Source: VYFG01 sp965221795
GTDB lineage: Bacteria > Pseudomonadota > Gammaproteobacteria > Arenicellales > Poriferihabitantaceae
Assembly (NCBI GenBank): GCA_965221795.1
Contig: OZ244914.1
Coordinates: 2,356,001-2,420,000 of the forward strand
Length of the DNA stretch: 64,000 nucleotides
Direction: 5' to 3'
The notes beneath the pieces are model-generated. The model was given only the letters and a program-made list of their open reading frames with translations, made no database searches and had not been told where the DNA came from. The first letter of the stretch is position 1. Every line of letters starts with the position of its first letter. The position numbers and the translations under genes were made by a program. Shown piece by piece: positions 44,606 to 53,879 of this stretch.

Positions 44606-46159
44606 ATGGCACAGCGAACCGTTATGAATACCAGGCCGAACTTCCTCATTGTGTGCACCGACCAGCAAAGGTCGGACAGTCTGGGCTGTGCCGGCAACTT
44701 TCTGGCAGACACTCCGATGATCGATAGTATCGCTGCAAACGGGGTGCGATTTTCCCGACACAACACACCTATGCAGATCTGTTCCCCCAGCCGGGCGACG
44801 ATGCTGACAGGTCTGTATCCGCGTCATCACCGGTTGGTGATGAATGGCATGGCATTGCCACAGAGCGTGCCGGTAATCACAGACACCCTGACGGCGGCGG
44901 GTTATCTTACCCATGGAGCTGGAAAGCTCCATCTCCAGCCGCTGTTGGCTCCGGAAGAATATCGTATGCCCGATTCCCGGGAGTTCTGGTCTCTGCCGGA
45001 ATCGCACAGTTGGAATGGACCATACTATGGTTTTCAGACACTGGATCTCGTACTGGGAGAATCCGATACGGCTCACTTGGCCGGTCATTATGCGTGCTGG
45101 CTTCGTGAGCACCATCTGGATACCATTGCATTGCTGCGACCGGAAAAGGCACGGATGGCACCTCCGGCGGACTTGGATGAAATCTGGCAGTCGGCCATGC
45201 CAGAGGAACTCCACTACAACACCTGGATTACGGAGAGAGCCATTGCTTTTCTCCAGCGGGCGGCGGATTTATCCATGCCTTTCTTTCTCTTTGTCTCCTA
45301 TCCGGATCCGCATCATCCGTTTGATCCGCTGGGCTCTTATGCCGCCCAATTCGATGCTCGCCGGATGCCGATTCCCCGTACATCCACTGAAGAGCGACAG
45401 GGACAGTTGCCCTATTACCGGGAATTGCATCCCGTCGGGCAGGGATTTCGCGAGCTTTATTGGTCCGGGAGAACAGATTTGGAGGCCGGCTCAATGATTA
45501 CCACGGACCGGATCAGTGACGATACTCTGCAGTTGGCTATCGCGTATACCCATGCCCAGATCAAGGCAATTGACCATCAGGTCGGACAACTGTTGAGGCA
45601 ACTCGATCAGACCGGTCTGGTGGATCGTACCATTGTGATCTTTACATCAGACCATGGAGAATTGCTCGGAGATCATGGTCTGTTGCATAAGGGACCGCCG
45701 CCCTATCGACAACTCACTGAGGTAGCCTGTTTGATGCAAGGGCCCGACATTCCGTCTGGAGTCACAGTAGATGCCTTGACCAGTCATATTGACCTTGCGC
45801 CCACCTTGCTTGATTTGGCAGGGATTTCAGGAGGCAATCATGTGTTTGATGGCGTCAGTATGGTCCCCCTGTTTGTGAAAGGGCGACCCGGGCGGCCATT
45901 CGACTTTGGGGAATATCATCCGACAGTCCGGGCAGAACTGTACAACCAGACGATCCGAACAGACGAATGGCGCATGACGCTGTATCCCAACCGACCCGAT
46001 TGGGGGGAACTCTTCCATTTGCCGGAGGATCCAGCAGAATGCCGGAATCGGTTCGGGGATGCCACTACCACTGGGATTGTACGAGAGCTGTGCAGTGTAT
46101 TGCAGGATCGGTTTCCTCCATATCCCAAGGTCGACAACGAGTGGATATGCAAGTGGTAG
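44606..46159 (+). CDS. Formylglycine-dependent sulfatase / alkaline-phosphatase superfamily hydrolase
   Basis: 517 residues. Start NFLIVCTDQQRSDSLGC with metal Asp, then the active-site motif CSPSRATMLTG in which the Cys is converted to formylglycine, GKLHLQP, FLFVSYPDPHHPFDP, and FTSDHGELLGDHGLLHKG with metal-binding Asp/His. No signal peptide is seen, so it acts in the cytoplasm, as do choline-sulfatase and phosphonate-monoester hydrolase types. Substrate not known. No formylglycine-generating enzyme is in the window. Confidence 0.88.
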   Translation: MAQRTVMNTRPNFLIVCTDQQRSDSLGCAGNFLADTPMIDSIAANGVRFSRHNTPMQICSPSRATMLTGLYPRHHRLVMNGMALPQSVPVITDTLTAAGYLTHGAGKLHLQPLLAPEEYRMPDSREFWSLPESHSWNGPYYGFQTLDLVLGESDTAHLAGHYACWLREHHLDTIALLRPEKARMAPPADLDEIWQSAMPEELHYNTWITERAIAFLQRAADLSMPFFLFVSYPDPHHPFDPLGSYAAQFDARRMPIPRTSTEERQGQLPYYRELHPVGQGFRELYWSGRTDLEAGSMITTDRISDDTLQLAIAYTHAQIKAIDHQVGQLLRQLDQTGLVDRTIVIFTSDHGELLGDHGLLHKGPPPYRQLTEVACLMQGPDIPSGVTVDALTSHIDLAPTLLDLAGISGGNHVFDGVSMVPLFVKGRPGRPFDFGEYHPTVRAELYNQTIRTDEWRMTLYPNRPDWGELFHLPEDPAECRNRFGDATTTGIVRELCSVLQDRFPPYPKVDNEWICKW

Positions 46160-46477
46160 TGCAGACTCCCGCGAGTTCAGAAAGAAGCCTTACGGGTTCC
46201 AATAATGGCCACAATGACCTCATTGCAGGGGGGTTGTCAGTCTCTACTTTCCTGACGACCACAGAAACCATGCCGTTGGCCGCATCAATTTCCGACAGAT
46301 GCCTTTACAGGTGATTCAGCAGCATGGACGGTCTGGCATCAAGCATGTGCTGACCAAAAGTATGCACGTACTCATCCACCTTTTCAAAATCCAACAGGAT
46401 GCTTTTTTGGGGCGGACTACGGCATCGTCGATCTTCGCTCGCAGCGCGGTTGAAATCGGTGAAACGATGGTGTCGTT
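46160..46477. other. Intergenic region between sulfatase and DAO gene
   Basis: No gene or repeat that I can support. Confidence 0.5.
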
Positions 46478-47923
46478 ATGGGATCGACAGATCCTGCACA
46501 GTGGCGTCAAATCATGATCAATGACAACGAAGCGGCATTACGTGCCCTGAATCACACACGCTTTACCACATATTGGCTTGATAGTCTTGGCCCGGACCCC
46601 TGTGAGCCTTCACTGGACCGGGATATCCGTTGTGAACTCCTGATCGTGGGCGGTGGCTTTTGTGGATTGTGGGCTGCGGTGCAGGCAAAGGAAAAACAAC
46701 CTGATCGGTCGGTAGTGCTCATTGAGGCAAAATCCATTGCCAATGGTGCCAGTGGTCGGCCCGCGGCGATTATGTCGACCTCGGTGATGCATGGCATCGA
46801 CAATACTGAACGGTTGTTTCCGGATGAGGTCGCCGAGCTTGAAGAACTGGGTCGCCGGAATATGACAGGTTTTCGCCAAACCATCGAACGGTATGGGATC
46901 GATTGTGATATAGAGTGGGGCGGTGAAATGAAGGTGTCTATCGGAGAAGAGGGACTTGATACCATTGCGGAGGATTATCGTCTGTATCAGAAGTACGGAC
47001 ACAATGCGGTTCGACTGGACCGGGAAGCCATTCAGGCAGAAATTCATTCTCCGGTTTTCCATGCCGGTGTCTGGTCCAGAGATCAAAGTGGGACCGTACA
47101 TCCAGGAAAGCTTGCCAGGGGGCTCAAGCGGGTCGCAAGGGAACTCGGAGTGCAGATCTACGAGTTTTCCCCCTTGCTTGGCCACCGAAATCGTCGCAAT
47201 GGGCTGGAGGTCAGGACGCCCGGAGGTGTGGTTCATGCCGACCGGGTGATGCTGGCGACGAATGCCTGGGCAGCCGGGCACTCAAAAATCCGCACTCGGG
47301 TTGCCGCAATCCGGGATCGGATTGTGGTCACCGAACCGCTGACATCGTCACAGATGGCGTCGGTGGGTTGGGAGCATCGGCAGGGAATTTATGATACCCG
47401 AACCCAATTGAATTACATGCGCCTGACGCGCGATAACCGGATTCTATTCGGTGGCCGGCTGGACTATTACTTTGGCAATCAGACCGATCCCTTGCAGGAT
47501 CGTGGCCCAGAACCTTATTTGCGCCTGGTGAGTGCGTTCTATCGAACTTTTCCCCAACTGAAAGGGGGAGTTCGATTTTCCCATGCCTGGAGCGGGCCGA
47601 TTGGTTTGACGACTCGCATGGCCGTCCATTATCAGACGTATTGCGCGGGGAAAATGCTTTTTGCGGGGGGGTATTCCGGTTTTGGGGTCACGGCCTCCCG
47701 GTTCGGTGCCCGGGTGGGACTGGCGATTCTGGATGGAGAGAATATTCCAGAGACCCGACTGACGTTTGCCCGCACCTTACCGGGCTATATCCCGCCGGAG
47801 CCTTTTCGTTGGCTAGGGGCCCGGATCACGATGTATGCTCTGGACACTATGGATGAAAAAGGGGGCTGGAGAAAACTCTGGATATCCCTGATCAAGAGAA
47901 TGGGGTTTCCCATCACGCTTTGA
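46478..47923 (+). CDS. FAD-dependent oxidoreductase, DAO family (PuuB-like)
   Basis: 481 residues. FAD-binding CELLIVGGGFCGLWAAVQAK (~52-71), the SGRPAAIMS segment, WGGEMKVS, and near the end FAGGYSGFGVTASRFGARVG. Closest in type to gamma-glutamylputrescine oxidase and related amine or amino-acid oxidases of the D-amino acid oxidase fold. ATG 46478 gives the longest form; ATG 46514 is an alternative start. Substrate unknown; the glutamine-synthetase-like gene at the end of the window could act with such an enzyme, but they are 14 kb apart. Confidence 0.8.
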   Translation: MGSTDPAQWRQIMINDNEAALRALNHTRFTTYWLDSLGPDPCEPSLDRDIRCELLIVGGGFCGLWAAVQAKEKQPDRSVVLIEAKSIANGASGRPAAIMSTSVMHGIDNTERLFPDEVAELEELGRRNMTGFRQTIERYGIDCDIEWGGEMKVSIGEEGLDTIAEDYRLYQKYGHNAVRLDREAIQAEIHSPVFHAGVWSRDQSGTVHPGKLARGLKRVARELGVQIYEFSPLLGHRNRRNGLEVRTPGGVVHADRVMLATNAWAAGHSKIRTRVAAIRDRIVVTEPLTSSQMASVGWEHRQGIYDTRTQLNYMRLTRDNRILFGGRLDYYFGNQTDPLQDRGPEPYLRLVSAFYRTFPQLKGGVRFSHAWSGPIGLTTRMAVHYQTYCAGKMLFAGGYSGFGVTASRFGARVGLAILDGENIPETRLTFARTLPGYIPPEPFRWLGARITMYALDTMDEKGGWRKLWISLIKRMGFPITL

Positions 47924-48154
47924 GTTGAGTCCGGTTAGCTGCCTGGCCCCTGATAGGGCGATTCTGGGCAGTAGTTGACCGTAGAGACCGGTTGCCATTG
48001 ATCGTGACATAGTAGTCATCGAGGGCATGATCCCAGTCCCGACCGTCGGCTTGCTTAACCGATCCCGGATACAGTCTTGCCGCCATCGCGCGTGTTCTAC
48101 ATTCACAGGTATCCATATTGCCGTTTATCGGTACGAAAACCGTACGATTGCCCG

Positions 48155-49101
48155 GATTGGCGCACCCGGCCGTTGGGATGCTCGTTGAGGCCCCGTTCCC
48201 GGGAAGGGTACGGGGTCGCGAAGGCAAAGCCCGCAGGGAGCTTCGCTGCGATCTCCCGATGTCTCGCGAACTCCTTGCCGTGGTCGGCGGTGCCGGTGTG
48301 GACCCGATCCCGAACCGGCCTCATGCGCCGGGTAATGGCTTCGGTCACGGCGGAGGCCGTCTGGCCTTCGACCCACTCCAGGAACCGGAACTTCGAGCCC
48401 CGATCGACGGCCGACACCCGCGCCCCCCGGTGCCGGGCACCGATGATCGGGTCGAGCTCCCCGTCTCCCATCCGGCTCTTCTCCTCGACCACGGCCGGAC
48501 GTTCCGCCAAGTCGACCCGATCGGGAAGGTGACCACGACCCGCATGGCGGCCGCCGCGCCCGTTCGGTTTCTTGCCCCGATGGCGCCGGTGCCGATACCG
48601 GGTCCCTCCGGCCGGCCGATCGGCCCGCACCTGCGGATCGATCCACTCTGTCCCCGCCATCCCTTCCCCCGGCAACCGAACCCGGCCCGCGATCGGCTCC
48701 GGGCTCCCGCCTTCCGGCCGCCGGTCCTCGACCACCGCCCAGCGCTCCGGGGTCCTCTGCCGGGGCACCGCCGACGCGTCCTGGTGCCGAGCCACGGCCT
48801 GGCGGTCGGCCGGTGGGTGCCGGTCGCCTCGCAGGCCACCGTGGCCCGAGGTCTCGCGCGAGATCGTCCCGAGATCCCGGTCCGAGGTCACGGGCCATCT
48901 CGCGTTTCGACCACCCCCGATGCAACCGGGCGTGAATCTGGCATCGTTCGGCATCGGTCCGGGGGTGGTAACCTACGGGCATGACAATCCTCCGTTCGGG
49001 ATCAACCGAGATGGTTGGCCATCCTCTGACCCACTGCAAGCGGCTTGTCAGATCAAAAGCCAGCGGCTTACGGGGGGTTGCACCTCACACTGGAAAAGGG
49101 G
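48155..49101 (-). pseudogene. IS30-family element copy 1, truncated and frameshifted
   Basis: Transposase start MPVGYHPRTDAERCQIHARL with the IS30 helix-turn-helix, then a frameshift near ARDLGP / ISRETSGHGG, and the catalytic core RGSKFRFLEWVEGQT and TADHGKEFARHRE. The frame loses similarity at NEHPNGRVRQ (~48155), where copy 2 continues, so the end is deleted. The right terminus (TTGCACCTCACACTGGAAAA, 49078-49097) is still present and matches copy 2. Confidence 0.82.
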
Positions 49102-49251
49102 TGGCAATTCCACGGTGGTCAATTTACGGTTATCCGGGACATTCCCGGATCGGCGAGATGCTTCAGAATTGCCCAAAATATCCCTCGTATCAAGCCGGCA
49201 GAACTGGATGCAGTGATCGATTACAGTGATGACTGGATCACGCTGAGTTGA
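49102..49251 (+). pseudogene. C-terminal gene remnant next to IS30 copy 1
   Basis: A frame that starts inside the IS end and reads GGQFTVIRDIPGSARCFRIA, then PAELDAVIDYSDDWITLS and stop. It reads like the last ~45 residues of a protein cut by the insertion. I do not recognise the parent family. Confidence 0.35.
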
Positions 49252-49318
49252 TATTCATCCTCCAGTTAAGCGAAAACCGAACTTGAAAACCCGGCCGGCA
49301 ATCGGATAGGATAGGAGC

Positions 49319-49600
49319 ATGGCAGAAAACGACAACCAGGATCAGCGGATCCATGAACTGGCGAAAGAAGTCGCCGTGCTGAGGGCAGACATGAACACGA
49401 AGCAGGCTGAAAACGAGTCGGCGCTGGATCGGCTGCGGGCCGATATGGCCAACTGGAAGACCGACATGGCCAACTGGAAGACCGACATGGCCCGGCGCGA
49501 CAAGGACAACCTGCGCTGGCAGATCGGGCTGTGGGTGGCGGCGGTCGTCATTCTCGGCGTCATCATCCGGTGGCCAAGCGTCCCTGCCGTCACAGGCTAA
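49319..49600 (+). CDS. Small coiled-coil protein with C-terminal membrane anchor
   Basis: 93 residues. A charged coiled coil (residues ~8-62) with a seven-residue unit DMANWKT present twice in tandem, then one membrane helix (~68-86, IGLWVAAVVILGVIIRW). This layout is like DUF1640 / bacterial CCDC90-type proteins. A good ribosome site (AGGAG, 5 bases ahead) supports ATG 49319. Function unknown; it stands alone between IS30 remnants. Confidence 0.7.
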   Translation: MAENDNQDQRIHELAKEVAVLRADMNTKQAENESALDRLRADMANWKTDMANWKTDMARRDKDNLRWQIGLWVAAVVILGVIIRWPSVPAVTG

Positions 49601-50003
49601 AGACTATCCCCTACTGCTACCGCCGCCGGCAGGCGGTGCCAACCGGTCCGGATCCGGCTCTTCATCAGTTCCTTGCGTTTTTCGCGTGTTTTCGGCGTTT
49701 TCATGCCCTCCAGCGTGAATCTTCGGGGGCTTTGCCCCGCGAGCTGCCAAAGATTCAACGTGGAGACTGTCTGCGCGCCGCGTCCGGGGAGGCGCGGGCT
49801 TGACTTTCCGGTCTCGTTTCGCCTGCGTCATTTGCGCATTGACCGGCCTATGGCATGCCGGGATCCTGGGGCGCGGGCCCCGGCTGGTGGATCGCCGGGA
49901 TCGTTCTCGCGCTTGGACGACCCCGCCCCGCCCTTGTGGCGGGACAGGGATTCCTGCGGGCACTAGCCCGCTTAGTGCTCAATGGGCCATGTCCTGACTG
50001 ATA
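49601..50003. other. GC-rich stretch without supported gene
   Basis: Open frames here overlap on several strands and show no family features. Small inverted repeats are present (GGGGCTTTGCCCC near 49730; CACCGCC-type arms near 49620-49640). Probably decayed mobile DNA. Confidence 0.45.
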
Positions 50004-50478
50004 CTAATTATTTTTGCGAATTGCGTTGGCTTCGGCTACGGCATTGGCCAAATGCTGCTTTATCCAAGCGTATCGTTCCTGACTATTCGAACCAACAGGG
50101 TCGTAACATTTCACGATAGAAGACAATTTCTTTCTGGTATACCCGTAGTCAATCGAAGCGAACGGGTTCTTGCCTCTTGCAGATATCTTGCCTTCCGAGT
50201 TCTCCAAGCCATGAATGTGGATGCCGACAACCCCCATGCCTTTATCCCATGATTTCACAATTTCGTAGTTGATCCACTTACGGCCCGCCGTATTGCTACC
50301 CACCAAAACGACAGTGCAGGAACGTCCTTTCATTTGCTCGGCAATCCACTTCCTAATCGCGGTATCGCCGCCTTTCTTAACGTTTTCCCAGTCATTGTCG
50401 GAAACTGGTTTGTTACCTTCTATCGCCCCGATATTTCGTACCATTGCCGCCCGCCAATTATCCGGAAAGTAATGAAAA
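50004..50478 (-). pseudogene. ThsB-like TIR-domain protein, 5' end removed by IS30
   Basis: ~155 residues of the TIR-like family that includes the Thoeris sensor ThsB and DUF1863: FHYFPDNWRAAMVRN, WENVKKGGDTAIRKWIAEQM, SCTVVLVGSNTAGRKWINYE and VVGIHIHGLENSEGK. Relatives start a few residues earlier (M-x-RVFFSFHY), and exactly there the sequence enters the IS30 terminal repeat (50479). A TTG at 50564 in the IS could give a fused start, but nothing shows that it is used. TIR proteins of this family make a cyclic-ADP-ribose-type signal in phage defence. No ThsA partner is in the window. Confidence 0.72.
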
Positions 50479-50504
50479 CCCCGCTTCCACTCCGAAGTGC
50501 AACA

Positions 50505-50562
50505 GTCGCCGCGATCCCGGAATGAGGGCGTAGCCCGAAGGGAGGGATCGCGGCGGCGACCC
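50505..50562. repeat. Nested hairpin inside the IS30 copy 2 end
   Basis: Outer arms GTCGCCGCGATCCC and GGGATCGCGGCGGCGAC pair with a three-base bulge; an inner hairpin GGGC-GTA-GCCC sits in the loop. It is next to the left terminal repeat and is not seen in IS30 copy 1, whose left end is lost. It could be a REP-like unit that was inserted or part of the IS end. Confidence 0.5.
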
Positions 50563-50615
50563 AAAAATTCGCGCTTCGAGCACTTCTTTTCGGTCCCGGA
50601 TGGCAGCCATCTCGA

Positions 50616-51717
50616 CTACCAGCGATCCTGACCGAAGCCATCGGCCAAGGCAAGGGCGAGCTCCGGACCGGGAGGCCGAGCGAAGCCGCTCCGGTGGATC
50701 ACCAGAGGGCCCGGAGTGCCGGGGTCGAGGGGCGACCGCGTGCCGCGTCCGGGGGGAGCCAACCCACGGGCAAAGACCTCCGCCGGAGTGCGGTACCCCA
50801 GGACCTTCCGAGGCCGACGGTGGAGACGGTCCTCCACCGCCCGCACCGGCGCGGGAGTCACCTGGCGGAAGTCCGTCCCGTTCGGGAAGTACGGACGCAC
50901 CAGGCCGTTGGTGTGCTCGTTCCGGCCCCGTTCCCAGGAGTGATAGGGGGTGGCAAAGGTGAAGCCCGCACCGAGCTTCGGTGCGATCTCCCGATGCCTC
51001 GCGAACTCCTTGCCGTGGTCTGCCGTGCCGGTGTGGACCCGGTCCCGGACCGGACCCAGACGCCGGGTGAGCGCCGCGGTCACCGCCGCCGCGGTCTGGC
51101 CCTCCACCCACTCCAGGAAGGGAAACTTCGAGCCCCGACCCACGGCCGATACCTGCGCCCCCCCGGTGTCTCGCGCCCATGATCGTATCCAACTCCCAAT
51201 CGCCGACCCGGCTCTTCTCGGCCACCACCGAAGGCCGCTCCGCAATGTCCACCCGATCAGGAATGTGGCCGCGTCCGGCAGGACGGCCGCCGCGCCCGTT
51301 CGGCTTCTGGCCCCGACGTCGCCGGCACCGGTACCGCGTCCCTCCGGCCTGCCGGTCGGCCCGCACCTGCGGGTAGATCCACTCCTTGCCCGCCGTCACC
51401 TCGCCCTGCTGCCGGTACCGGCCCGCGATCTGCTCCGGGCTCCAGCCTGCCTGCAGCCGGTCCTCGACCACCGCCCAGCGCTCGGGGGTCCTCTTCCGGG
51501 GCACCGCCGACGCTTCCTGGCGACGGGCCGTCGCCTGGCCGTCAGCTTGCGGGTGACGGTCGCCGCGTTGCCCACGGTGGCGCGAGGTCTCGCGCGAGAT
51601 CGTCGCCGGATCCCGTCCGAGATCGCGGGCAATCTCCCGTTTCGAACCCCCCCTGTACAACAGGGCGTGAATCTGGCATCGTTCGGCATGGGTCAGGGGG
51701 TGGTAACCTACGGGCAT
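50616..51717 (-). pseudogene. IS30-family transposase with frameshift in a G run
   Basis: The N-terminal frame (MPVGYHPLTHAERCQIHALL, then SKREIARDLGRDPATISRET) runs to IMGARHRGG. There a run of seven C on the plus strand (51161-51167) shifts the frame; the core continues as GAQVSAVGRGSKFPFLEWVE, then HGKEFARHRE, NEHTNGLVRPYF and RPRKVLGYRTPAEVF. The three acidic residues are spread over the two frames. It may be a decayed gene, a sequencing slip in the homopolymer, or a slippage signal. Confidence 0.8.
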
Positions 51718-51865
51718 GACCATTCTCCGTTCGTGATCAACCGAGATGGTTGGCCATCATCTGGCCCACCGCAAGCAACTTTTCAGCTCACCAGCCAGCG
51801 GCTTACAGGGTGTTGCACTTCACACTGGAAAGGGGGTCCCAAAAAACCACACTGGAGTCAAACTG

Positions 51866-52708
51866 ATGTCTATGAAGGTGGCGGATGTGAATACGATTCG
51901 GGATCATTATGCTCAAGATGGTTTTTATTTTCCCATTCGGGTCTTCGATAAGGAAGAAATGGTGAGCTATAGTAAGGACTTGGAGAGAGTATGGGAGTGT
52001 GGTCAAGCACTGAAACTGGGCAATCATGGCCAGTTTAATTCCCCTCACGTGGTCTTTCCCTTTGTCAATGAAATGGTCCGACATCCACGGGTCCTGGATG
52101 CGGCGGAAGCCATCATTGGCCCGGATATTCTGGTGTGGGGCGGGACATTTTTCTTCAAGCCTCCCCATAGCAGTGATTTTGTCAGTTGGCATCAGGATAT
52201 GACCTATTGGGGGCTGGATCAACCTGAAAGTCTCGTCAGCGCATGGATTGCACTGGAGGACGTGGATCAGGAGAACGGGTGTATGCGCTTTCTTGCCCGC
52301 AGTCATCAAGCCGGAATACAGGATCATGAAGACACTTGGTTCGAGGACAACATCCTGACGCGTGGGCAGACAGTGGCTGTCGATGAAAATCGTCACGATA
52401 TCGTTCCTGTGGAATTATTGGCGGGGGAGATGTCATTGCATCATGGTCATTTGCTGCATGCTTCCCTTCCCAATCATTCTTCCCGCTGGCGGCGGGGGTT
52501 CAGCATCACGTTTATCACGCCGCATATGCGGCAATTGGTGGCATCTCAAGACTTCGCCATGCTGGTTCGGGGGGAGGATCGTTATGGCCATTTTTGTCAT
52601 GTTGATCCTCCGGCCAGTGAATTGGATGAGGCCGCTCTGGATTGGCATCGGAGAATTCTGATAGCGCAGAATGAAGCACTCTATTTGGGTGCGGATGCGG
52701 TTCAGTAA
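51866..52708 (+). CDS. Phytanoyl-CoA dioxygenase (PhyH) family protein
   Basis: Fe(II)/2-oxoglutarate oxygenase. 280 residues. Metal-binding HxD as WHQDMTYW (His ~109, Asp ~111), the distal His in LLHASLPNHSS (~198) and the following Arg for 2-oxoglutarate. The substrate cannot be told. ATG 51866 has GGAG 11 bases ahead; the upstream open frame lies in the IS30 end and is not counted. The IS30 terminus ends only 28 bases before the start, so the native promoter may be lost or replaced. Confidence 0.85.
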   Translation: MSMKVADVNTIRDHYAQDGFYFPIRVFDKEEMVSYSKDLERVWECGQALKLGNHGQFNSPHVVFPFVNEMVRHPRVLDAAEAIIGPDILVWGGTFFFKPPHSSDFVSWHQDMTYWGLDQPESLVSAWIALEDVDQENGCMRFLARSHQAGIQDHEDTWFEDNILTRGQTVAVDENRHDIVPVELLAGEMSLHHGHLLHASLPNHSSRWRRGFSITFITPHMRQLVASQDFAMLVRGEDRYGHFCHVDPPASELDEAALDWHRRILIAQNEALYLGADAVQ

Positions 52709-52809
52709 GGAGACTGCATGGATCGTATCCGTTCCTTGCCATCCGTCCGGTATAGTCTCTCCAGGCGATAGGACCTTTTCGACCCCCGCAGCGGGGTAGA
52801 CCCAAGCCC

Positions 52810-53439
52810 TCAGTGCGGATGGCCGCTTTCGGAGCCGTGGACCGGATTGATGCCGAATCGCTGCAATTTCCGTTCGATGTGCCTGCTACCGGTTTGTTGC
52901 CAGACTTCATACAGTCGCATGATGTCCTGATCATTCTGGAGACCGGTCTGGTCACCGACTTCATGTAAGATCGCCACAAACTGCGCGAAGTTTGTGGCCA
53001 GTTCACAAAACAGATTACGGAAAGATTGCCAGCGGGCCAGATGTCGACTGGTATGGGACAAGTGTCCATAGGCACTGCCTCCCATAGCGATGTAGTAGCC
53101 TACGTCCACAACTTTCCGGTTCAGGCTGTCCGAAAAGATGCCGGAAACAAAAAGGGCAACATCCCCCAATCGCTTGAGAGTTTGATTGCGCCGGTTTCCG
53201 TCCGGCTCTTCGAACGCCTGGCCATACAGTAACGCCAGTGGTTGAATCATGGGACCATCTGGCGTGGAATCAAACAGCGCTTCACTGTGGGCAAATGTGC
53301 TGAGCAAATGGATCAGATAGCGTACGCATTCTTGGCTGGCATCCAGTTTCTGGTTTTCTACGGCATTGTGCACAAGGTCCTGGAAAAAGCTTTCAATACT
53401 CGATTCGATGATCACTGAATCATGGGGGTGGTTTGTCAT
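52810..53439 (-). CDS. Hypothetical protein, mostly helical
   Basis: 209 residues, good coding character, no signal peptide. Contains LKRLGDVALFVSGIFSDSLN and VDVGYYIAMGGSAYGHLS, which look like a conserved helical core, and an aromatic-rich FRNLFCELATNFAQFVAILH. I recall similar unnamed proteins in gammaproteobacteria but know no function. ATG 53439. It is convergent with the PhyH gene. Confidence 0.7.
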   Translation of the reverse strand: MTNHPHDSVIIESSIESFFQDLVHNAVENQKLDASQECVRYLIHLLSTFAHSEALFDSTPDGPMIQPLALLYGQAFEEPDGNRRNQTLKRLGDVALFVSGIFSDSLNRKVVDVGYYIAMGGSAYGHLSHTSRHLARWQSFRNLFCELATNFAQFVAILHEVGDQTGLQNDQDIMRLYEVWQQTGSRHIERKLQRFGINPVHGSESGHPH

Positions 53440-53879
53440 GTCAGCCTCCGCAGGTTCAACACGGATCTCCCACTATAGAGTATCGGACAGGATTTGTTAA
53501 ACCAGCACTCGGCTCCAGTGGCTGCCAGACGGTCAGTACAATGGGAATGAAGTCTCAATCCAGTACACCCCGACCATCAGAGTAATGCTCTCAAAGTCTC
53601 AAGTGCTCCATTTCGGCCCTTATCGACTTTCAAAGAACCTTGGGAGAGGAAGCGATAGCAATGCCAGTCACGCGATTTGATGGCGCGATGTCCTTGTTTG
53701 CAGGATAGGTGTTTCCTGTTGGCCTTCGTGCACGATTTTGCATCATCGGCATTGTTTGGGCCTCTCGAAAAGGCAGTGCAAAAATCATTCCCGCTGATCA
53801 GGAGATCTTCAGCGTGGCAAGAGGGATTGTGATTTGGCCGCTGGCAGGGTAGGGCAAACGGGCCCGGGTTGGCATGGAC
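53440..53879. other. Intergenic stretch of 440 bases
   Basis: No gene, repeat or RNA I can support. Confidence 0.5.

Larger units (their letters stand above)
50479..51837 (-). mobile_element. IS30-family insertion sequence copy 2
   Basis: About 1.36 kb, bounded by imperfect terminal repeats: left ACCCCGCTTCCACTCCGAAG (50479-50498, continuing TGCAAC) and right, inverted, ACCCCCTTTCCAGTGTGAAG. They match over ~25 bases with about six differences. It lies between the ThsB-like gene it cut and the PhyH gene. No clear target duplication can be seen. Confidence 0.8.

Noticed and set aside
48118..48984. 288-residue plus-strand frame over IS30 copy 1
   Set aside because: Proline/arginine-rich shadow; the IS30 motifs are on the minus strand.
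50950..51951. 333-residue plus-strand frame over IS30 copy 2 and the PhyH start
   Set aside because: Shadow of the transposase; it also runs into the PhyH gene out of frame.
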